NCBI GenBank assembly: GCA_026874595.1
Contig: CM049322.1
Span: 9,596,400 to 9,660,399 of the forward strand
Source of the DNA: Sipunculus nudus
Taxonomy: Eukaryota; Annelida; Sipuncula; Golfingiida; Sipunculidae
DNA: 64,000 nt
Direction: 5' to 3'
The notes under the pieces are model-generated. The model saw only the letters and a list, made by a program, of their open reading frames with translations. It was not told where the DNA came from and ran no database searches. Below, one piece after another: positions 24,985 through 35,007 of this stretch (positions are counted from its first letter, which is position 1; each line of letters begins with the position of its first letter). The position numbers were made by a program, and so were the translations under genes.

Positions 24985-25973
24985 CAGTGAGTCAAAATGA
25001 TTAACTCTTTACACAACAATCTATACTCACTTACTGGACAAATTTCCATACTTCTATCAATAACCCTATTAGCAGTACCTAATATCTGTAGCAATCATAT
25101 ATGGTACAATAATATATTAATCTAATGCAACTACTAACCAAATGGACAACATGAGAAAAAGCCAATATAACAAGTAACGGCTGAAACAAGAAGTCTGGAT
25201 CTTTTAATTAAACAAATTTTATTTCCGGTGATTCAAAGGCCAATATTATCCAAAAACACATGATTCAGCAAAGTGAACGAAAGATTACGGAAACACCAGA
25301 ATGAATGTGAGGGCATCTACCTGATGGATGATAACACCGCGGTAAGCTAATGCCCCCAGGGAGTAATCTACCTGTGGGCTACAGATCTGAGATCACAAGT
25401 GGCAATTAAATATTCCACCTGAGGTGACCTGACCTGGCTCTATCCAGATGGCTTTCGTCCATTAATCAGACCACTGAGTTTCTCGTAACTCGCAGCCTTG
25501 ATGAGAGCGATCTCAAACTGTGACAAGGTTACCCCACGTTTTGTTTGTACAACCCTAACAGGTAGTCTGGTGTTGTATTCTGACCATGTGCCAGGTTGAG
25601 TCAATATTTTTTTTTAAAGTTACGACCAAGACCACCTTATTCTACTCTTCACTTTCTCCATTTAAAATGACACACTGATCTACATGAGGCACGTACTATA
25701 CTATCATGCATTTGTAGAAAATCACTCTACAAGTAATAGATCAAGCTGAGATTAGGTGGTTCAAACATGTAACCTTGCACCTGAACAGCTAGGTTCACCT
25801 AAGCCTCAGATTCATCAAAGTCTTCCTGTGCCTCCAAAATTCTGGCCATAACAGAAGTTTCTATGACAAACTTACAAACCCTTGTGAGAGGCTAGTGATA
25901 TGGGTTAGTGCATGGGAGAGTTCGTCCAGCAAATATAGGGTCAAATATGATATATCACACGACAGATGATATA
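24985..25973. other. Non-coding stretch
   Basis: No recognised gene. A strong minus-strand donor (TCCA|GTAAGTGAG) is present near 25035 with only a 51-nt open segment before it. A plus-strand donor (CGCG|GTAAGC) at about 25341 follows a short open run. Neither is enough to call an exon. Confidence 0.5.
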
Positions 25974-26407
25974 CTGTGGTTGCCTTTTTGATCGCGAGGG
26001 TTTAAATTTCGCGATATTCGCGAATGGGAAATAATCGCGAAAATGAAACCCTCGGGAATAATCGGCCAATTGAGAATGTCCTTCTATTTAGTGTAATCAA
26101 TACTAATATGGTAATAGGTTAAAACAGAGAGAATTTTTTTTTTAATAAATTACATCCTTGCAGGTATAGGGAAATGTAAGCCTTAAATTTGAACTAAACC
26201 ACCAATGCTGATTGTGCGGGCCTATCATTATATAAGAAAATGTCACAAACTCATGACTTATTCTCATTTTATAATACACACAGGTATATGGCTTTGCCAA
26301 AGATTTGATATAGGTTCTTGTGAAATCGAGAATATGAAACCCTCGCAAAACATTAAAAATGGAAAAATCGCGAAATTTCAGTCTCGCGAATATGAAGCCA
26401 ACCACAG
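25974..26407. mobile_element. TA-flanked MITE with CpG-rich terminal arms
   Basis: This 434-bp element begins CTGTGGTTGCCTTTTTGATC and ends in the inverse, ATGAAGCCAACCACAG. It is flanked on both sides by TA (25972-25973 and 26408-26409), as expected for Tc1/mariner-type target duplications. Both terminal arms are rich in TCGCGA and CGAGGGTTT/AAACCCTCG words, and the left arm can also fold on itself. The roughly 250-bp middle is CpG-poor with no transposase frame. It is therefore a non-autonomous element mobilised in trans (inference). Confidence 0.85.
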
Positions 26408-27320
26408 TATTTGTTGTGATATCATAAAACTGATCTTGTATGTTTCATATATTGTTGCCATATATGCAGAGAAAGTGTGTCATCCAGATGTTTTTTGTAA
26501 AAGTTGCATCTCATTCAACTAGTTATTGAGGGATCAAAGTTGAAGACACTTTAAAGGGATATAACCACTTTAATGAGTTTATATTGTTACACCTGCATAT
26601 GAGAGGATAAAAAGAAAAGGACACCTGACTAAAATGTATTTTGAATTCTCATTTTGTGGAGTGCTTCAGTTAGTTATTATTAATGCAGCAACTGAAACAG
26701 TGAGAGTCCTCCATATTATAAATTTGCCTTAAATCAACATAAAAACAAATGGATATCTTTGGACATTTTTAATTTGCTGTGCTTAATTAAAGATAAAATA
26801 CACATAAAGTAATGTCATTGTTTGATGTGTGCCTTCAGTTGACAGACTGGAGAATAGAGTAAGCAATCAGATATGCTTTACTTAATAATGAAACAACTAC
26901 AAGGGAAGATAAAACCAACTGATGAAGCTTTGGAATTTTTCCTTCTGGATATGTCTCTCAAATGAAGATTGCAAACTGAAGCATGTGTATTTTGATAATA
27001 ATAGTATAATAATCATACAACAAATACAGGTAACATGAGCAGGTGGACAAAACATCCAGGGTATGTGACCATTCAGGAAGTCAACAAAGAGGATGTAATT
27101 ATTTATGGACAGACCACAGGAAGCCCAGGTGATCTCTGTATCAGGATGGACTTGCTGCCTCCTCATGATTCAGTGCCTGATACAGCCCTTGTGGTCAGCC
27201 AGAGGATGGCAGATAGCTGGATCAGTACTGGTACCGGTAGTACTCAAACCTGATTACTGGCCAAGATTTTACCCAGCAACCAAAGGGCATAAGTATGAAT
27301 AGGCATTGGGATTGATGTTA
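26408..27320. other. Non-coding stretch with one unrecognised open frame
   Basis: A 72-codon plus-strand frame (27035-27253) has a protein-like composition but no recognisable domain and weak borders. Nothing else is visible. Confidence 0.45.
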
Positions 27321-27433
27321 CAGTTAAACCTGTGTTATGAGACCTCCCACCTACCCCTATGTGACTGGTCAAAAGTGGTCTGAATCCACAGGTGGTCTTC
27401 ATAGACAAGTGGTCTTTCAGACAGGTTCCATTG
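27321..27433. mobile_element. GTGGTCTT-family MITE, copy B (113 bp)
   Basis: It starts CAGTTAAACCTG and ends CAGGTTCCATTG, imperfect inverted termini, with TA on both sides (27319-27320 and 27434-27435). Internal AGTGGTCT and GGTGGTCTTC words are shared with the copy at 31546-31805, and shared inner sequence (GACTGGTCAAAAGTGGTC) shows the two copies lie in opposite orientation. Confidence 0.8.
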
Positions 27434-27616
27434 TATTATTTTAACATAATAATTGAAGCTGACCTGTCTTGCATTTAATTTATGCAAAAAGAGTATTTAA
27501 ACGTATTGCACGCAAAGGCCTATAATCTTTCAAAAATAAATCATGGAAATATAGGGAAATTCATAGCATCCGGGTTATGACCTAGGACCAGGTATAATTA
27601 AAAGTCCCTAATTGTA

Positions 27617-28762
27617 TCCGCCAAAACAGAGTTTTGCGGATACTATGTTTTCAGCTGCACGCCTCCGCCGCTGCCGCTGCGTAGGTTTCCGGAGAACTCC
27701 TCCGTAACCGCTGGGCAGAATTTTACGAAACCCGGGATTATGTTAGGGTCACATGTGAACTGCTGCGCCCCGATTTTGTTTTGACCTCTGACCTTTCCTC
27801 TGCGCTCTGCGTCCGTTTGTGCGTCTGTTTCCACACATAAACCCACATATCTCGGGAACCGTTTGACCTATCAGGAAAATTTTTTTGCACAGATGTAGCC
27901 CTTGGAGAGCTTTATAACATACACAAAAAATGGTGGCGCCACCTGCAACCATGTTTGCACAGTGTCCATCTGTTCGTCTTCCTTGGGTTAAAATCACTCA
28001 TATCTCTGCAGTGACTTGACTAATTCACCTGAAATTTGGCATGCGTATACATCCTGGATAGCTTTTCTGATTTTGTGACAGGTGGCGCCACCTACATTCA
28101 CTTTTACGCTGCAGACATCCAAGCTCATATCTTGGGAACCGTTTGACCTATCAGGAAAATTTTTTTGCACAAATGTAGCCCTTGGAGAGCTTTATAACAT
28201 ACACAAAAAATGGTGGCGCCACCTGCAACCATGTTTGCACAGTGTCCATCTGTTTGTCTGCCTTGGGTTAAAATCACTCATATCTCTGCAGTGACTTGAC
28301 TAATTCACCTGAAATTCGGCATGCGTATACATCCTGGATAGCTTTTCTGATTTTGTGACAGGTGGCGCCACCTACATTCACGTTTACGCTGCAGACATCC
28401 AAGCTCATATCTTGGGAACCGTTTGACTGATCAGGAACATTTTTTTGCACAAATGTAGCCCTTGGAGAGCTTTATAACATACGCAAAACTGGTGGCGCCA
28501 CCTGCAGCCATTTTTGCACAGCTCCTGTCTGTTTGTCTTCTCTGCCTTAAATTTTGCATATGTATACAACTGGGACGGCTTTCTGGATTTTGTGGTGGGG
28601 GGGGGGGGGGAACCTTCATACACAATTTGGCTGCAGACATCCATGCTAATATGCAACACTTCACTCTATTTCCCCTTGCCACTTAATCCATGCCTCACTT
28701 CACCCGTTCCACTCTGATTTAGGCGGATACACGTAGTCGCTTGTCGACTACCCGTATTCTAG
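27617..28762 (+). mobile_element. Non-autonomous Helitron, 1146 bp
   Basis: The element starts TCCGCCAAAACAG after an A (27616) and ends CTAG before a T (28763). That is the canonical Helitron arrangement: 5' TC, 3' CTRR, insertion between A and T. A 7-bp hairpin (28733-28739 with 28745-28751, loop CTTGT) ends 11 nt before the terminus, as the family requires. A 5' hairpin (CCGCCAAAAC AGA GTTTTGCGG) is also present. There is no Rep/helicase frame, so the element is non-autonomous. Its interior is a 280-bp tandem repeat. The right terminal 57 bp are shared with the miniature element at 31670-31746 (50 of 57 positions). It lies outside recognised exons. Confidence 0.85.
27851..28660 (+). repeat. 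Three 280-bp tandem units inside the Helitron
   Basis: The words CTCGGGAACCGTTTGACC, CTTGGGAACCGTTTGACC and CTTGGGAACCGTTTGACT start at 27851, 28131 and 28411, a period of exactly 280 bp. Units 1 and 2 are nearly identical. Unit 3 is shortened by loss of the segment around TTAAAATCACTCATATC and contains a G14 run at 28597-28610. The 12-bp palindrome GGTGGCGCCACC occurs five times (27932, 28081, 28212, 28361, 28491), twice per full unit. Confidence 0.93.
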
Positions 28763-29261
28763 TTCAATATTTGTTATAGCACCTCAAAGGGAATATACTG
28801 ACATTCTGAATGAACCTCAACATTTGCATTAATGTCTGGGCTACATATTCTTACTATAATGGTTATCCCCAGACATATTAATGTGAAACCAAAAACTGGG
28901 AATTTAGGATAACGCTTTATCATGCATATCATAAATCTTAATATAAATAAGTTATAGTCCGTCTAAAAGGCATCACTCTTGCTCTTTACCTTCGCTTCCA
29001 GACTAACACGGCTATACCTTTAATAATCATAAAACTTCAAGCAACATATGTGCCACTGAGAAAGTCCTTCTCCTTTCCTTTTACACAATGTATGGATAGT
29101 TGTGTTTAATAAATCACGAAATAAATTATAAAATTCCCTCGGTCAGTGAACTGCAGATTAAATATCATTTTCTGTCAGCACAGATATATTATTACAAACA
29201 ATGATTTAAGTGTCACATGGTGAAACTGGAGAAACTAACCATACCAAAGCAAATTACTCAC
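28763..29261. other. Non-coding stretch
   Basis: AT-rich flank of the Helitron with no recognisable gene or repeat. Confidence 0.5.
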
Positions 29262-29340
29262 AGTCAACTAACGCACTGTCTGAACTATATGGTGTCTGAT
29301 CTATTGTCTTTAAACCAGCTCCCTCATGGCCACAAATAAA
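29262..29340 (-). other. Candidate exon phase-compatible with the Ig exon
   Basis: The minus strand is open here for 26 codons and one base, from a TTAG-type acceptor (weak pyrimidine tract) to a donor reading GACT|GTGAGTAAT. The predicted residues include GAGLKTIDQTPYSSDSALVD. The donor is phase 1, matching the phase 1 acceptor of the Ig exon; the joined split codon would be TAC (Tyr), leading into KAQDLKCEP. The two would be separated by an intron of about 9.7 kb. The fit of phase, strand and composition is suggestive, but one-in-three phase matches are expected by chance and the acceptor is mediocre. Confidence 0.2.
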
Positions 29341-31545
29341 CTAACACACATCAAAGACCTCTAATGCCACCATGGGGTTGTCAGTATAATTAAACACAAA
29401 TCAGCATATGCCATCACTAACTGGATAAAGCAGTGATGGAAAATGTGAACCAGGCATTGTAGACTTGTTTCCTGCTGTTATTTACCTGTTTCAGTGTTAG
29501 TTATCACTGTATATTACTGAAAATAAGCAGGAAACCAATCTAATGCAGCCCACCCTGAGAAACCAGTATGGTAAAATAACAGTAGCCACAGCCCTCCCCC
29601 TCCCTGTATAAACATCATCTATGGCCACACACTGACAAAAAATATCTACAGTTCCCTCTAGACTGTCCCTGTGACCAGATACAGTACCATGTATCACCAA
29701 ACCACACATTTATTACAGAGTGTGTATACCAATGAAAACCATCATGTGAGACCTGAGATAGTGTCTTTATGGTAGACATGTGATCTCTCCTTTGGAATAT
29801 TGGTGGTATGTGTCACTGAACCACAACCAAAAACCATAAAATTACTTCAAAACTGTGGAATAGAAGACTGTGGCATTTATTGCCTTTCTTCCACTCATGA
29901 AATTTGACTGTTCTTTGGTTACTCTTTGGTATGAATCACCAAACCACCCACACTTATACAATTGTTTCTGCTTATTAACACTGGCATGTGGTATAACGTG
30001 TGGTGTTTTCCTGATAATTGTCATGTGTCATTTTCTTTGACATCTTTTTACCTATTATTCAAGTTAGATATTTTAGTGTATTTCTGGTAAGTGGTCACAT
30101 AGGGATTTCTTTTGTGTCTTTTTGGAAAAAGCATCCTGCTTTAAATATGTAACATTTCATTTGCTTTTACAGTAAACTATCACAATGCGAATCAAACATT
30201 GCAAAACCTTCCTAGCTCCTAGAAAATCGTCTTATTAGGTAACAATCTGGGAAATTGACAGATGCTAAATGGTTTGATAACATAATCAACACCACATTAT
30301 GTCATCCTGTTTAAACAGCAAGTGATAAAATAAAGTGAAAGTCACTCCTTCCTACCTGTAAGAATATGTCTCTTTAAATTATATTTAAACTTAATTCTTT
30401 TAAACATGTGTCCGTGACGATAATTTTTGTCTTAAAATAAACATAAAAGGATCATCAATTAGGAATAATGAGATGATCAATCAACTAAATAAGCTTTCCC
30501 TGGTTAATTTTTTAGTTTACCCCTCTCTGACCATTATTCTACACTGCTAGGACAGTTTAATGGATAGTAAGATGGTAGAATGGTTAAATACTGGGTGAAA
30601 CAATGCTTTGGCAGATGAGAAAAAAAAACTTCCATGAATGGTGGGATATTCTCGTGTATGATATGAATACTGCATACATAAAAAACGCCATAAACAGGCA
30701 CCCACAGATCGTATCTCTAATACCCATACATACAGAGGTTCAGACAGAAAACTGTACACAGAGCTAGATATATATGTATATATATATTGTAGTCACCATT
30801 ATGCACTTGCTTACATCTGCCCCTGGTTACAGACATGTCAGTGCAGCAATCTGTCATAGTCCTGTAAGTCAAGTAATCTTGAGTGTAACCATAGCATTTC
30901 ACACCCGTCCATCATATAAAATCAAAATTGTCAACAAATTACTCAGTATATGCAATGATTTTTTTTTACCTGAACTAATAAGATTATGTTTCCAGTATTG
31001 TTTGTCTGTAGTAACTTCTGATAGCAGGAATGAATAAAGGAAATCATTTCCATGAAAGTTGGTGGATTGATGGGATGGTACAAATGGATCCTCAATTAAA
31101 GAACCCATTATATTTTAGTGCAAATACTGAAATAGGGGTGTATCCAGTATGTTTTTATTTTGTATTGTAAGAAGTGAGTACTACTTTTTTTATATTTATC
31201 GTCCACAGAGAAGGAATCTAATTAACTGCATCTGAAGGTGAATGCAGGGGATATAGGTGGAAAGAAAAAAGTTTGCTGTACATATGCCAGGGGTAAAATT
31301 ACAGTGTGAAACTACAACAGGTAAATACCAAGCATTCAGAATCAAAAGCAAAAAGGAACCATGCTAAACATAAAGGCCACTGCAGGATTGTTTGATGTGA
31401 GCAAACTTCTACTTTTTTTTCAAAGGATGTATGAATTTTATAAATCCACAATTTATTTAATATGTTAACACATGGATGCTCTGTTCTATAGAAAATTGCT
31501 TGGAGATGCATTAACATTAATGCGTTTATTCGAATGAGCCTTATA
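29341..31545. other. Non-coding stretch
   Basis: AT-rich sequence containing a short ATATATGTATATATATA tract near 30768-30787. No gene is recognised. Confidence 0.55.
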
Positions 31546-31805
31546 CAGTGGAACCTGTTTAAAAGACCACCTGTCTCATAAGACCACCTGTCTATTAAGA
31601 CCACCCTTAGCTGAACAAAAAGTATTCACATTTGTTATAACTGACACCTCTTAAGAGACCACCGGTAAACTAGAATACGAGTAGTCGACAAGCAGCTATG
31701 TGTATCTGCCGATATCAGAGTGGAACAGTTGAAGTGTTTTGACAGATACAATTAAGACCACTTTTGGCCAGTCTCCTGAGTGGTCTTATAAAACAGGTTT
31801 CACTG
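31546..31805. mobile_element. GTGGTCTT-family MITE, copy A, carrying a nested insertion
   Basis: It starts CAGTGGAACCTGTTTAAAAG and ends TATAAAACAGGTTTCACTG, inverted termini, flanked by TA at 31544-31545 and 31806-31807. AAGACCACCTGTC-type words repeat in the left arm with a period of about 19 bp. Of its 260 bp, 77 (31670-31746) belong to a nested miniature Helitron, so the original element was about 183 bp. There is no transposase frame. Confidence 0.87.
31670..31746 (-). mobile_element. 77-bp miniature Helitron nested in a MITE
   Basis: Read on the minus strand it begins TCTGTCAAAACAC after an A and ends TATTCTAG before a T, matching the TC...CTAG termini and A|T target of the 1146-bp Helitron at 27617. 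The 3' 57 bp agree with that element at 50 of 57 positions and the first dozen 5' bases at all but two. Nothing else is left, so it consists almost only of the two ends. The subterminal hairpin (TAGCTG...CGACTA) has two mismatches. It interrupts the MITE copy A, so it inserted after that MITE. Confidence 0.82.
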
Positions 31806-34509
31806 TACATACATTATATGTCATATCTTGTTAAGAAAAATAAAATATCACAGGTAATAACAAGGGGCTGGTTGCAACTTTACTTTTTATCTGCTGATTG
31901 TCCAATAGCATAGCAAAAAAAAGCAAATAGAAACTGGCTGGGCCTGTCCTTTTTATGCAAATAACTTTAAACAGTGAAGTAAGTTATCAAGTAAAAAAAG
32001 GTCAGCTGACCTCATCCTACAAGCTGACAAGTCAGTTTTATGGTACAACATAGGTGTAGCCTGAAAGGCTTAATGCCTGGTTTTGAGAATGGGGGCAAGT
32101 CTATGAAAGTGGCTGTCAGAAAGGAGCCATAACACTTACAGACTGATCAGTCTGGCCCAGCACTGTTTGATGACATACAGGGCTGTCTGTGAGCTGTTTC
32201 AGTCACACCTGGTCCTAACTTTATCATTACCTGTACAGGTGTGATCGTGAGACGGGTATCTCAGGTATGCTTCTCAAGTTGACCAGCCGTACCTGCGGCA
32301 CACCCTAAGGTTCTGACCTGAGACATGGCTACCGAGGCCAATCATGAGTTCTAACGAAAATGAAGACTCGTGTTCATATGTCAGGTCAAGAGCTTAAAAT
32401 CAGTGAAAATAATATAAGCAGTCCCAGGTGTCTTCAAACACATGGTCTCATTCACAAATCTTTAAATATACACTCAGATAGTGCATGTACATTCCAGTGC
32501 CCAGTAATAAATACATCACTTTGAAAGAAATACTTGACATATTCACCAATTTTTATAGCTAGCTGCTACACAGTACATCTATCTTATACTGTTAACTGTT
32601 TTTTTAATTCTTTTTAATTCTTTTTAATTTTTTAATTTTTTAAATTCAGTTTAAAATAATTTTAATTTTAATTTTAATTTTTTAATTTTTTAAATTCAGT
32701 TTAAAATAAATTCTGCCATTTCCATTAAGCAAGGGTATTTTTGTTCAGCTTGAGTTGTTGCTTCTTTTGGAAACATGCAAAAGCACAAAAAAGCAAACCA
32801 CAAGAATGTAGATTTGGTTTACACTTTATCTTTTTACAATTAACTCTTTTTATTTATTTCTTTATTATTTTCAGATAATCAATTTATAAGTTGATTTCTA
32901 AGTACAAATATATGCTAAGCTTAGTGTACATGTTACAACAGGAGACCAAAGGTACACTTAAAAGTTCTTTCAATAGCCTGGAAAGCTGGAGTCATGACAG
33001 GGTATACAAAAATGTTCAGAGGATAAAATCCTGAAGCAGATAAAGCTGGTACATCAAATAAACATTAGATAGTAGATACATGGGTCCAAAGATATCTGTA
33101 GAGATTTTTCGGCCAATGACCTCCCTCACACTTGTGTGAAGTAGAATAAGGGGGCAGATTCCCTGGTTTTGCGTGACTCCTGCCTTCTTCAGCCAGACTT
33201 TCTGGTGCAGTGCTGTGTCTATGGAACCACTGCAGCAACATATACAGCAATATCACATTACTTCAGCCGTCTGACCAAATGTTGCTGTCTGACTACCTGG
33301 TTTTACACAACCAACAATCGGTCATTATGCCTTCAGATAAGTCTGTCTGCCTTCAGATTCCATACACTGACCGATGTTTAACAGTCACTGCTGACCTTTC
33401 CCAACTGTTAACTAACCTCCTGTCTGTAGTCAAAATATTTCTCCCACCTTGTAAATTATCCGAGGTCAACCAAGTTCTGTGTTCTGGATGCCATGAATCT
33501 AGACTGGTTTCCATGGCTACCATCCCACCTGTGCATTGTCTGTTTTTTTTATGAAGTACTATACTTGTGTATATATTACTGGATATGTCAGCATTAAAAA
33601 TCACCCCTTACCGAGTTTACAGTGAGGTTAATTCATCAGCAATGAACACAAAAGATCTGTCTCTACTATATAACATAATTAACATACAAGGCAAAACTGT
33701 AACTCTCCAAGTTTATTCAAGAAACACCCAAACATATATGGATCAGTTGCACTAGCAACAACACTACATTTTTTATATGTCCCCCTGTTGGCCACCTAAT
33801 GTGACTACAAATACACATACTGGTAATTTTTTTTATATTTTTTGTTAAATTTACCCTACCTGCTCACTGATATTGCTATTTGTATTTTATGGTTAACAGG
33901 TCATCCACTGAACAATCTCTCATAAACATATCAGTATTTATGCTTAGATCCTTAAAATTTTTCATCAACGCTGGATATGCTAATTAGTTTTTATTGAAAA
34001 CAGTAGGTAGGTCTCTCTCTACCAAGGAAACGATTAAGAACAAGAACTTCCAAAGAATATATGGGTGGTCTTGTTCAAACAGATGTGTCTAGACTACGTT
34101 TATTAAGACAAGGTGAGGTAACCTTGGACCAGGAGTTCTACACACTGCCACCAGGGGTCTAAACCTAAAGGAAAGCCAGAGGCATCTCACCCTGTTGGGT
34201 GTCCAGCAAACTTCTGCAGGGTTAGGGTGGTAATGTCGACTGACAGCTTACAGCCGGCAGTCATGTTGCTGTTGCTTCCTGACCACTTCCATTTGCCTAT
34301 TCCTGCTGACCACCCACCACTGGTCAGCCAAACATCCAGTACTGACCATCTGTACTGACCACCTGTAGTACTGACCATGAGAAATATTGCCACCCTGTAT
34401 TCCTGTATTATATGATTTAATGTTTCTTATAAATTCAGCTTGGTCATGGTTCAATGCAGGTACCCAAGTGAGACACAAGGTTTTTTGTTAATATTGTAAT
34501 AATTTTTAC
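31806..34509. other. Non-coding stretch with open patch at 33.06-33.6 kb
   Basis: 33065-33604 is open for 60-114 codons in several frames on both strands and is less AT-rich, but I recognise no product. 34190-34400 has a TGGTCAGTAC/GTGGTCAG word repeated several times, so its tryptophan-rich minus frame is repeat-derived. The remainder is AT-rich. Confidence 0.5.
32627..32709. repeat. 50-bp tandem duplication in TTTTAA-rich DNA
   Basis: The block containing TTTTTTAAATTCAGTTTAAA occurs twice, with TAAATTCAGT at 32641 and 32691. It is preceded by TTTTTAATTC repeats from 32599. Confidence 0.88.
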
Positions 34510-34588
34510 CTGAGGAATGTTTTAAACATTGTAGCAGAAACTTGACATCTTGACCCCCTCCATTCAACTTATACCGACGTTTATCCAT
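34510..34588 (-). other. Candidate short ATG-bearing exon, phase 1 donor
   Basis: On the minus strand an ATG at 34588 opens 26 codons (MDKRRYKLNGGGQDVKFLLQ and six more) that run into a consensus donor, CAG|GTAAAAAT, in phase 1. That phase would fit the Ig exon, but there is no signal peptide and no other support. It may well be chance. Confidence 0.12.
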
Positions 34589-35007
34589 ATATTACTAAAA
34601 GTGTCATTGCATGTTTCTACCCTCATTCCATGAAGACAGTTCATGACACTGGGATAGTTTTGGTATCAGTATATCTCAGACATATTAATTTACATAAGTT
34701 ATACATGCAAATATGGGCCTTACCCTTTGACAGAGTTATTTATACAGCTACAATCAGCCTACCTTTAAAACAGTGACTCAACAGGTCACCCATTCTCCAG
34801 TTTCTTTTATGTTTCTTCTTCTTACAATATTTTGACACTGTATTTTCGGAACCTTATCAACACTTGGACCACACATAATTTATCTAATTTTAACAAAATA
34901 ATGTATTATTGGTCATTTAAAATAATTTTTCAAGGACAGCCACTGTATGTTTGAATCTCAATTCTGGACAGTGTAACTGTAGAGCTGGGTCTTGAAGAAC
35001 ATCTCTA
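34589..35007. other. Non-coding stretch
   Basis: AT-rich sequence. Nothing is visible beyond short T and A runs. Confidence 0.5.

Noticed and set aside
26142-26522. 87- and 105-codon frames at 26.1-26.5 kb
   Set aside because: They cross the MITE and its terminus, with no transposase motif.
27643-28717. Multiple 67-84 codon frames in the Helitron
   Set aside because: They follow the 280-bp units and have no Rep, helicase or other domain.
31299-31604. 101-codon minus frame
   Set aside because: It runs into the MITE terminus and has no recognisable domain.
34187-34393. Trp/Gly/Ser-rich minus frame that ends near a GTGAGA donor
   Set aside because: The sequence is built from repeated GTGGTCAG/TGGTCAGTAC words, and the donor phase (2) does not match the Ig exon.
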